A stretch of DNA of 28,860 nt from Micractinium sp. NFX-FRZ (taxonomy: Eukaryota > Chlorophyta > Trebouxiophyceae > Chlorellales > Chlorellaceae). Below the pieces are notes generated by a model. That model saw nothing but the letters and a program-made list of their open reading frames with translations, had not been told where the DNA came from and made no database searches. Location: NCBI GenBank assembly GCA_029339195.1, contig JAPTJF010000618.1, positions 1 to 28,860 on the forward strand, read 5' to 3'. The translations under genes and the position numbers were made by a program. Below are positions 8,393 through 18,769 of the stretch, piece by piece. Numbering within the stretch: the stretch's first letter is position 1; each line of letters begins with the position of its first letter.

Positions 8393-11300
8393 CGTTTGCA
8401 GCAGCGGCGCACCCGGCTGGTAGCGGCTCCCCAGCCGAGGTGGGCACCGCTGCTGATGCATGCACTGTACCACCGCCTGTTGGGATGCCTGGCCTCCTCG
8501 TGCACCACACGTGCATACATGTGTGAAACCGGAAGCCACAGCAGCCTACACACATGGGTGTCCCGCCTGCTTGCCCGCCCCCCTGCATTCTCGTGTCCTC
8601 CCTTCTTCCCTGCCCCACCTGCCAGTTTTCCCTCACCCAGCCCAAAACGCCGTCCACCCTGCCCGGCACCCCTGCAGGAGGCCATGGCGGCCATCAAGCG
8701 AGGCGACTGCGCCAGGCTGGCAGCGCTGCTGGATAGCTACGAGACCGAGCTTGAGGAGGAGGCGTATGGGCTGATCTGGGAAGCAGCGGCAGACACCTGC
8801 TCTGCTCCTGCCCTCCAGGTGTCTGGCGGCAGCACGGGGACGGGCGGGGACCGGCGTGGGACAAGATAGCAGTTCGGGGGCTTTAGTGCCCTGGAAGTCA
8901 CAGCGTGCAGTGCAGGTCGCACGCAGTGCTTGCCAGGGGATGGGGACGGGCACGGGCAAGATCTGGGGAGGGCAGGGGTGCACCGGAAAACACAGCTGGC
9001 AGTGCCGAGGAAGCCTTGGTCTGTTGGGGGGCTGGCCGCGCCGAGATGCACCCTCCCCATGCTTCCACTGGGACCTGCTCCTGCCTCAACCTACCCGTCA
9101 CCTGCCCCTGTGTACTGCGCTCTTGTACTGCCTCCGGGGTGCTGCTCTGGCTGCAGGGAGAGCTGGGCAGGACCAACCTGGAGGCAGCATGATGGCCCCT
9201 CCATGCCAACCTGCTCCTTGCCCCCTGTACTGCCCTTGTACTGCAGGTGCTGCTGGGGCGGTACGGCCACCTGGAGTGGACAAACATGGAGGATGAGGAC
9301 ACAGACGAGGTGTGGGGCAGGTGGCACTTTTGCGGCTGCATTGTGGCAGTGCAGGGTGTGCATGTGGTTCGTATGATGGGGGACACATGTGTTTGCGTTT
9401 GAGGCAGTGCAGGGGCTTTCAAAGTCAGTAGGTTGAGTGCCGAGCAAGAGCGCAGGCTGGAGAGGGCTCGCAGCTGCGGCTGAGCCGGACGCAGCAGGCG
9501 CTGCTGCTCCTGCCTTGCTCTCCCCGAGTCCCCTGTGCACAGCGCACCCAGCGTGAGCGCCCACCCTGCCGACTGCCCTCCCTGACCGCAGGAGCTGGTG
9601 TTCTGCGTGATTTGCCAGGCGTCGAAGCGAGGCTGGCAGCGGGTGGAGCCGGTGCTGCGGATGCTCATCCAGGCCGACACGTCTGTCCTGCACAGCAGGT
9701 GGGCCAAGAAGTGGCGTGGCCTGCAATGCCGTGCCGTAGTGTGCCGTGCCGTGGCCTGCAATGCCGTGCCGTGCTGCTGCCGCGCTGTGCTGTGCCGCTG
9801 CCGTGCCGTGCCGTTTTGCATCGTGCTGTGCCCTGCCCTCCCCTTCCCTTCCCTTCCCTTCCCTTCCCTTCCCTTCCCTTCCCTTCCCTTCCCTTCCCTT
9901 CCCTTCCCTTCCCTTCCCTGCCTTGCCCTGCCCTGCCCCCTTTTTGGGATGTACGATGCCGCAGACACGCCTGCTTGGGTGTGCAGGCATGCAGCGCACC
10001 TGGACACGCACTGCCTCTGCCCCCAGCTGCTGCCTGGCAGGCACTACACACACTCAATGCTCACCCCCGCCTGCGCCCTGCCCTGCCCTCGCGTTCCAGG
10101 CTGCCTGGAGAGGATGAAAAGGACATGCCGCTGCACCTGGCCCTCAGCATGCGCCCCCTGCCCCCCATGGCCGTCGTGCGCCTGCTGGCGCCAGAGGTGC
10201 GGTGCCCAGTAGTGCTATGTTCTGTTGACATCACCTAGCCGGGGCCAGCTGACGGCACCTGTCGGCGCCGCGCTGACTGTGCCATGCATGCTTTGTGGGG
10301 CAGGGTGCTGGTGCACCGTGGCCTTGCAGGCAGGGCACTTGCAGGCAGGGCAGCAGCAGCGAGACGGGAGCGTGCCTGCTCGCCTCCTCCCCGTGCCGCC
10401 CCTCCACCGCCTGCCTGAGCGCCCGTCCCCGCCTCTGCTAAGCACCCCCAATTCGACGCCCGCATCCTTTCCGCCCCGCCTCCACTGACGTGCCGCCTGC
10501 TCTGTGCCTTGCAGGCCGCACCTGGTGCTTAGACCGCATCCGCCCTGCCCCACCCTCCACGCACGTCCCGCCTGCTTCCCACCCCCCCCCACTCTCTGCA
10601 GAGCGCCCCAGAGGTGTGGACCGCCTCCGTTCAGGGGCTGGCTGCATTTGAGCTGCCCCTCGTGTGGTCCTACAACAGCGACTCGCCGGCGGAAAAGCGC
10701 CAGCTGGCAGAGGCCTGCGCCTACCTGGCATCCCTCAGGCGAGCACCCACGCCAACCCTGCCCAAGAGCTGTCACGCCTGCCTGCCTGCCTGACCCTGCC
10801 GCTGCTGCCCGCCTGTCACTGCCGTCACCAGCTTGCCTGAGCCTGCCCGCTTGCTCATGCCGCCATCGGTTTGCCTGCTGCCCGCTGCCCTGCCTGCCCG
10901 CCCACTCACATGCCGTGCTCACTTGCTTGCGTCAGCGGGCACAAGCGCTGCAGGCTGCTGCTTCACAGGGAGGCGACTGACCCGTGTGTGCGTTGTTTGC
11001 CCATGTGCAGGGAGCAGCATGAGGAGCGGCAGCAGGCGGCTGCGGAGCGGCGCGCGCAGGAGGCAGCGGAGCAGCGTGCACGGCAGGAGGCGGAGAAGCG
11101 GGCGCGCGACGAGGCGGCGCGGCAGGCGCGGCTGGCCAAGCAGGAGAAGGAGCGGCAGGCAAGGCAGGCACGGCAGCAAGCTGAGCAGCAGGCCAGGCTG
11201 GCTCGGGAGGATGCTGCACGGCAGGCCAAGCTGGCTCGGCAGAGGGAGGCTGAGCTGCGGCGGGAGGAGGAGCGGCGCAGGCTGGAGGCCCTGGCTGTCG

Positions 11301-14300
11301 AGCGGCAGCGGCAGCAGGAGGCGGCGGCTCGGGCTGAAGCTGCACGGCTGGAGACAAGGGAGGGGAAGATTGAAGTGAGAGGGCGGTGTGTGCACACCCT
11401 CCCATGCCCTCCCAACTGTTGTATGTTTGCACCTTCCTGGCCACGCCCCCCTCGCTTACGCCCTGCCCCCAGGCCGCAGGCACTTCAAAACACGCAACAC
11501 CTCTGGCTGCTCCCACTGCTGTCCCATTTCCTGCCTCTGGCTTCAGGCCTTCACAAAATTATGCCGCGCACAATTCCTGCTGCAGACGCTCTACAACGCC
11601 GCCCACGAGGGCCAAGTGCAGCTCATCCGCACTCTGTGGCGCCAGCTGACGCTGACTCAGCAGGAGGCTGAGGAGATGATGGTCAGCGCAGCGCTGGGTG
11701 GCGGCTCCTGGGCAGGGGTGCAGGTGCTGGCGCAGCTGTGGGACCCGCAGCGGCACGGCGACTGGTGCAGCATCGAGGTGGCCATACATCACATGGGGTG
11801 AGGTGCTGGCTGCCTGGAAATTTTACACAGCTGACCACGAGCATGAAGTCGGTTCAACTGGGGTGCCTTTGTGCTGCCTGTTGCGCTGCCTGGCGTCAAT
11901 GCGCCTGCCTGAATCAGCGCCTTGCAGTGCGCAGCCTTGCGGCCTGTCAAGTGCTCACCCAAAATGTGAAATTGGTTTACAGCTCTATGGTTTACCCCGA
12001 CAGACCTCCCCCCTGCACCCTCCCGCGCTGCATCTCCTGTGTGCCCCTCTCTCTTCCGAAGCCCCTTCTGCACACAGCAGCGCTCACGACCGCCCCCTGC
12101 CCTGCCGTGCCTGCTCGTCTCCCATCCCTGCAGGCCCCCCAGTCCGCTCATCTTTGCGCTGGTGGAGGACCGGGACAACAATTTGGAGCTGTGGGAGGAC
12201 CCCCAGTCGGCCGCTGAGGTGGCGGCCATCCTGCGAGAGATGCTGCGCCGCCGCCCCGACCTGGCCACCCTGAGGTGCGGGCAGGGGCTGCAGCATGCCG
12301 ACTCATTCACGAAACAGGGCGCCTGCATGGGCTGCTCCTTGTTGCGAAACCACGTGCGGGTGCTGCGCAGAGAGGCAGCTGCGGGAGGCACTCGGGAGGC
12401 GCACACATGCAGGGGTGGGGACGTGGTTTGGCATGCACGCGCCATTCATGCGCTGCTGCCTGCGGGCGCCCGCGCTGCGCGCAGGGACGCCCACGGTTTC
12501 ACTCCTGTGGTGGTGGCCCTCACGGCTCATGCCCCGCTGGAGATCATCAAAGCGCTGGCTCCGCCCACCCTGCCTGCCGCCTACGCTGCCCGCGATGGGC
12601 CTCGCCACGACGGTGCCACACCAGCCCAGGTGAGCGGGAGTGAGGTGGTGGGGCTGGCTGGCTTGGGTGGCTGGTGGGAGATTGCCTGTCCGGAAGGGCA
12701 GGCGGCGGGGGCGTGCCAGGGAGGCGAGAGCGGACGGATCGCTCAACACTGTGATGCACATTCATGCCGGCCGGCTTGCAAACCTGCTGCGAGCTTTGTC
12801 CGCTGGTCCTGTTGACAGGGGCAGGCTGCCGCATGCACCATCCCGTCGAATCACACTGCCCTCTATTCTTTCATCCCGTTCCCCGCTGCACAGTGCGCGC
12901 GTGACTTCGCCAGGCAGTACGCCAGGGGCAGCGGGTGGCATGTGCACTTTAGCAGGGCGGCCCAATACTTGGAGGAAGGGCTGCAGGCGTACGAGTGAGT
13001 CACTGCTGTTTGAAACATGATGCATACAGTGTGGTCGGGAAATGGCTTGAAATGTGTGGTGTGGGGCTGTGGGCTTATGGCCCCGCACTGCCTCCCTGTC
13101 CTGACAAAGGCCAGACAATCACTATGAGCAGGGCACTAATGGTACTGCATCAGCATGAGCAGTTGCTACATCGGCGGCAGTAGGCAGGCCTGTTGTGCCC
13201 TGCACACCCCCACACCTTGCGGTCCACGACAGATGCACGTGCAGTGCTTGGTGCAGCACCTGGCATCAACCGCTCGCCATGCCTGCGGCTGCCATGGCGC
13301 GCCCTTGCAGGAGGCAGCGGGCCGCCGAGGTGCAGCAGATGAGGGAGGAGTTGAAGGCAGCGGTGGAAGCGGCGGCGGCTGCTGTGCAGGCGGGCGACCT
13401 GGCTGAGATGGCGGGAGCGCTGCGGGCGGTGGCAGACCCCAAGCTCAAGGTGTGTGGGACGTTCTTACGTGCTGTCGCTCTGCTTTTGCGGGATGGGGTC
13501 ACTGGTGTTCTGTGCCGCACTGCAAGTGCTGTGCTCAGCTGGGAGGCGGTGCCCAACCACAAGTGCTAGGTGTGAGCGTGCCACGTTGTGCTGTGATCGT
13601 CTGCCCCGCACGCATCCCTGCCTGTTGCCAATACTGGCCACTTGTTGCCCCACAGCATGGACCTTTCTCCTCCCTCCCTGTCGGCTGCCCTCCCATCCCG
13701 GGCCTGCCACACACTGCAGGATGTGCGCGGCAACGTGCTGCCGCTGGGCGGGCTGGGCCCCTACTTTGAGGGGCTGCTGCTCAAGGCACCCAGCATGGAG
13801 GTGGCCACAGCCATCCAGGAGGCTGGCAGGTGGGGTGGTGCCGGTTTGAGGCGTTTGCATGTTGTGTGGTCATGTTTAGGTTGGCAGGTGGGATGTGGCA
13901 TATGGGGGTGTGGTGTGGGCACCGCAGGCAAGCCGATGCCCCCGGCTGCCGCACATGCATGCCCTGCATTGCGTGCTTGGCCCTTGCCAGCCTCACTCGA
14001 CAAAACTGTGCATGCTGTGCAGGCCGCACCACATGCGCCCCCTGTCCGACCCCGCCATCGCCAGCGGCCTGCTGGAGGCGGCGCTGCTGGGCAAGCGGTT
14101 TGAGCTGGCGGGCCAGCTGGCGCGTGAATTCCCCGCCGCAGTGGCAGAGATGCCCAGGTGAGTGTGTTTATACTGCCGGCACTCAGTCCTGGGCGGGGAT
14201 ATGCTCTGGGTGGGGATATGCTGTAGCAGTGCCTGGGCAGCAAAGAGTGGGGCTGGGCAGCGCTGCCTAAGCTGCTTGTAGCGGGCCTGGGAGTGCCTCC

Positions 14301-17300
14301 CCTTTTTCACGGTATCATGCCTCCAGCAGGGCCCAAGCAGCCTGTGTGCCTGGCCAGGCAGCATGGGCGGTTGGCGAGCTGCGTGGGCAGCTGCTGGGGC
14401 ACCCTGATAGTCCATGGGGCCTGGACTTGCATCAGACACCGGCTGAGCTGTTTTGCCCTGATCACCCTGCTGCCCTGCAGGCCCCCCGTGTGCCTGGCGC
14501 TGCAGCAGGATGCGCCAGACGAGCTGCTGGGCCAGCTGATCAGCGCCTGCCAAGAGATGCACACGACCCGTGGCGGCGCGCTGGAAGTGGGCCTCGGTGC
14601 GCTGCCCCCCGCTGCGCTGGCGGCTGGACGGGGCAGGGCGCACGTGCTGAGCCAGGTGTGTGCTGTGCGTGTGTGCGCGTGTGAGGCATGGCGGGGGGTG
14701 GACAGCGATGCTATTCATCCGTACATGCAATGATCGAATCTGCCGGTGATTGCAGCCCGAGCACGCAGGGGTGGCTGCCCGGGCCTGTGCTGAGCTGTCC
14801 TGTGGCTGCTGCGTGTGCTGCCGCCTCGCAGGCCTGCTGAGGTGATGCCTATGGCCTTGCTTACCAACTTCATGATAACTCGATGCCCTGCTGTGAACTG
14901 CTCTGCAGCTGTTGGAGCTCGGCCCAGAGCTGGAGTTTGTTCTGCCGGCGGCACAGCAGGAGCAGGGAAGGCAGCAGGGGCGGCAGGAGGGTGGGCGCAT
15001 GGCACTGCAGACCAGCACGCTCCTGTACCACGCCCTGGCTGCGGGTCAGGAGGAGGCGGCAGTGGCGCTGCTGCAGCACGCCCGCCGCAAGCTCTCGGAC
15101 CCAGCACAGCTGGCAAGCCACGTCAACCTGCTCTGCGGCGGCGGCTGCACGGCACTTTACAGGCAAGTGTGGTGCTGTCCCCTTGTGTGGCTGTGCTTAC
15201 TCCTGCCTACATGTTTTGCATTCTGCCGCACTCTGCCGCACTCTGCCCCTCTCGGCTGCCCTTACAGTCCGCCCCCTTCTGCCCACGGCGCCTTTGCCTG
15301 TGCGCCAAACTCTCTGCAGGGCGGTGGACAAGCTCCCCGGCAGCTCCCTGGTCCCTGCCCTGCTCAGCGCCGGCGTCGATCCCAGCATCCCGTGCCAGGA
15401 TGGCAGGCGCCAGTCCTCCGCCGTCCACTTGGCAGTTCAGCGCGGGTGAGCTGCCCTGGCTGTGCCTGGCGGGTAGGGTGTATTGTGGTGGCGCGAATGC
15501 ATGCGGCCAACAGTAGCGCTTGGTGCTGCTGTGCAAGTGGCACATCTGCCATCCGTCAAGCATGTACATGCTAGTGCTGTGCTTTCTTGCTAAAAACAGA
15601 TTTTTGCCCAACCCCGTCTCCGCTCACCTGCAGGCACAGCAAGCTGGCGGTGCAGCTGCTCAAGCTGCTGCCCGAGGAGAAGCGGGGCAAGCTGCTGAAG
15701 ATGGCAGTGGCCAAGGGGCACACCCTGCTGCACATGGCAGTGGAGGCGCAGGACGCCGCGCTTGTGGGCCGCCTGGTGGCGCAGGTGGGTACAAAACTGG
15801 ATATCAGCCAGAGCTGTTGATGCGTTGGGGTTATTTCGGGGGCCTTTGGTGGCTTGTAGGCCGCCTGGTGGCGCAGGTGGGGTAAAAGTATTCATGGGCT
15901 GCTTATCAGCCAGAGCTGTTGATGTGTTGGGGCTATGGGTGGGCCTTTGCCGGCTTGTGGGCCGCCTGGTGGCGCAGGTGGGACGTATGGCCGCTGTGGT
16001 GGGCTGGGGGCAGGTCTGCCAAATCAGAGCGTCTGGAGTGGCAGAGGAAGGCTTCCTGTAATGATGGCTGGCTCGGTTGGCAGAGGATAGTTTCGATCAG
16101 CTGCTTGGAGGGCCCATTACATCGCACCCACCTGCCCGGCGGTGCCAGTGTGCCACGCCCCCGTCTTGGGCTGTCTTCACGCCTGTGCTCCGCTTTCATT
16201 GTGCGCCCGCTGGTGCAGGGTGCCGCCGTGCTGACCCAGCCCATTGGCAGCGCGCCGCTGCTGCTGGCCCTCCGGAAGCTGGAGGAGCAGCGCGCACAGC
16301 AGGAGCAGCTGAAGCAGCAGCAGCAGGCTCAGCCGCGGGAGGAGGACATAGGCTTGGTGCGCAGGGTGTGGGACAAGTTGGGTTCGATGACAACCCGGCA
16401 GCAGGCGCAGCAGGCACAGCCGCGGGGGGAGGAGCAGCAGCAGGTGTCATTGCAGAAGCGGGTGAAGCAGGCATTGTTGGCTGCCAGCGTGGCGGGGCAG
16501 GTGTGCGAGGAGCTGCTGCGCGGCTGGACGGCGGACAGCTTGATGCGGCTTCTGGAGGCTGACCTGGCGCCAGCGGAGCGCCAGCTGGTGTCGGCCTTTG
16601 TGGAGAGGCACGCCGACACGGTGCTCAAGCCCTTCCTCCAGGCAAGGCAGGGTGGGGCGGTGGAGGTGGGGCGGGGGAGGTGGGGCGGCAGCGCCGTGCA
16701 GCTGCGTTGAAGGGGCATCCAAACGGTGCATGGCTGTTGGGCAGGACAGCCGGCTGGCAGGCTGGCGCGTGCGAAGCGCACCCACAGTGATCGTTCCTGT
16801 GCTCACCGCTGCTGCTGCCTGGCAGAGTCACATTCAGGAAGCAAGTGTGCTTCTTGTGTGTGTGTGTGTGTGTGTGTTCACACCCGCCCACCCCCGCCTC
16901 CTCCGCCCACCGCACACCGAGCAGGGCGGGCGAGAGCGCAAGCAGCGCCTGCTGCAGCTCGGCCTGGACAGCGCCAACGTGGGCCTGCTGACCACGCTGC
17001 TGGCGCAGCCGGGCATCAGCGCCCAAGGCCTTAGCCTGCATGCCGCCTTCAAGTGGCTGCCGCGCCCGCTGCTGCGGCGCCTGGTGGAGGCCGGCGCCAG
17101 CGTGAACCAGCGGGACGCCGAGGATGGCTCCCTGCTCATGCACAAGGTGAGGTTTCAGTGTGTATGTGTGTGTGGGACAGGGTGTGTTGGCGCTAAAGGC
17201 GGAGGGAGGCATGGGCAAACAGTGGTGATTCAAATCAGACCTGCAAGTTCGGCATTGGTTCGGTCCTGAATTTATTATTTTTAATATATTTAATTATTAA

Positions 17301-18728
17301 TTCTTGAATGCTGATCTGTGGGCAGTGCAAAGAGGTGGGTGTGGCATCTTAGGGGACCAGCGGGATGCAAAGGGTCGGCGCTCGGTGCCGGTGCACAAGG
17401 GTGGTGTGTGGCAGGCGGCCGCCCAGAGGTATCCAGGGCGGTGACATTCCGGGCCGCAGTGTGGGCCGACGCGGGTGAAAGGGCTGGCGACTCCTTGTTA
17501 CCCTGCCACCCACCGACCTGTCCCCGCCTGTTTGTTTTGTGATGCGCAGGCGGTGCAGGCAGCGGACCTGAGCCTGCTCGACTTCCTGCTCGCCCAGTCG
17601 GGCGCCAACATCGCCGCGGGCGACAAGCACGGCAACTCGCTGCTGCACTGGTCCACGGTGTTCACGGTGCGGCGTGGGGGTGTAGGGGGCGGGGCGGAAG
17701 AAGAGGAGGAAGAAGATTACAGCCCGAGGGCGTGGGGCTGAGGAAGCCAACATGAATTGAAGCTGGATGGGGTGTGGGGTGGGGCAGTCTCACGAGTCAT
17801 GCTGGCTCCTGGCTTGTCATATGTAGTGATGGTGCAAAGTGGGGGCGGGGCAGGTGTCCTCACAGAGGTGTTGAGGCTGCTTCTTCGGGAGCAGGCGTCA
17901 ATGCCAGGCTGTCATGGCGCGCCAGGCAGGCACTGCACCGTCACGGTCCCGCTGCTTGGCGGCCATGGGTGCTTCAAATCTGTTGCTGGCACCTGGCACA
18001 GACATGCGCATTCTGGCACAGACTGGCACAGGCACCTGGCACAGACCCCACTGGGCCACTTACCCTCACCGCTGTGAGGCCTTGCCGACTGCCTGCAGTG
18101 CCCGCCATTTTGAAACGTCCTGCATCCTCCTTGCCCCCCCGCAGCCCACCGACAAGCGGGAGGAGGTGATGAGGCACCTGGTGCAGCGCGCGCCCCGCCT
18201 GCTGGCGGCGCAGAACCACAGCGGGCATACCGCGCACGATTTCGCGCGCAGCAAGCAGCCCAAGCGGATCCTCGAGGTGTGTGGGGGGCAAGAGTGGCAG
18301 GGTGTGACAGGCGTGCAGTGGGCGCCCTCCCTCTCTACCTGGCGGGCGCTGTGTACTTGGAGTGACAGGCTTGTCCTGAACTCTAAGCTTCAGACTGTGC
18401 CCTGCTCAGCCGCAGCGCGCGGCACATCTCCTCGGCTGCATGTGAAGCGCAACATCTGGCACTAGTGACGGCTTTGAGAAGAGCAATGCTGCTAGTCTCT
18501 CGTGCCTTGAACCCGTGCCTTGCAACTCTTCTCGACAACGTTTGCCCTGCAGAAGCTTGAAGAGGAGCTGCGGGAGAGCCAGCCCGAGGTGCTGCAGACG
18601 GCACTGGAGGCGGCGGCAGCGGAGCACGGCACCGCTGCTGCAGGCGGCAAGAAGCGCGAAAAGCCAGAGGTCGGTGGTGGGGGTGGCGGGGTTGGTGGGC
18701 TGGTGGGCTGGGGCATAGGACAGCAGAA

Positions 18729-18769
<41 letters not shown>

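Larger units (their letters stand above)
8678..10738 (+). other. Helicase gene exons 3-7: first ankyrin-like region
   Basis: Exons 8678-8818, 9247-9309, 9592-9698, 10100-10196 and 10602-10738 join in matching phases. They encode about 180 residues of helical repeat character: IKRGDCARLAALLDSYETEL, LLGRYGHLEW, then DMPLHLALSM and AVVRLLAPE, the last two being typical ankyrin phrases. Exon 5 holds a CVICQ pair, which I do not read as a metal site. Exon 7 ends at AG with a GC donor (GCGAGC at 10739) in phase 2, completed by G at 11011. Several units are degenerate, so repeat number is uncertain. Confidence 0.7.
14909..18276 (+). other. Helicase gene exons 17-23: main ankyrin repeat region
   Basis: Exons 14909-15162, 15320-15445, 15634-15784, 16219-16641, 16925-17146, 17550-17666 and 18145-18276. 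Clear ankyrin phrases follow each other: STLLYHALAAGQEEAAVALL, GCTALYR, SAVHLAVQRGHSKLAVQLL, GHTLLHMAVEAQDAALVGRL, LLRRLVEAGASVNQRD, HGNSLLHWST and HSGHTAHDFARS. A Gln-rich insert (QQEQLKQQQQAQ) and a long helical stretch interrupt the repeats in exon 20. Two introns here use GC donors: GCAAGT at 15163 and GCAAGG at 16642. By family, this region would bind partner proteins. Confidence 0.85.

Noticed and set aside
8898..10007. Minus-strand open frame of 369 codons with GREGK-type repeats
   Set aside because: The repeats are the translation of the CCCTT array in an intron; the rest is antisense to helicase gene exons 4-5.
13993..15018. Minus-strand open frame of 341 codons
   Set aside because: It is antisense to exons 15-17 of the large gene and shows no domain or start context.
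7416..18669. Splitting the large gene into an ankyrin gene and a separate helicase gene
   Set aside because: All junctions through 16.9-19.6 kb keep phase and frame, no stop or TGTAA signal marks an end, and ankyrin plus this helicase type is a known order. cDNA could still overturn this.
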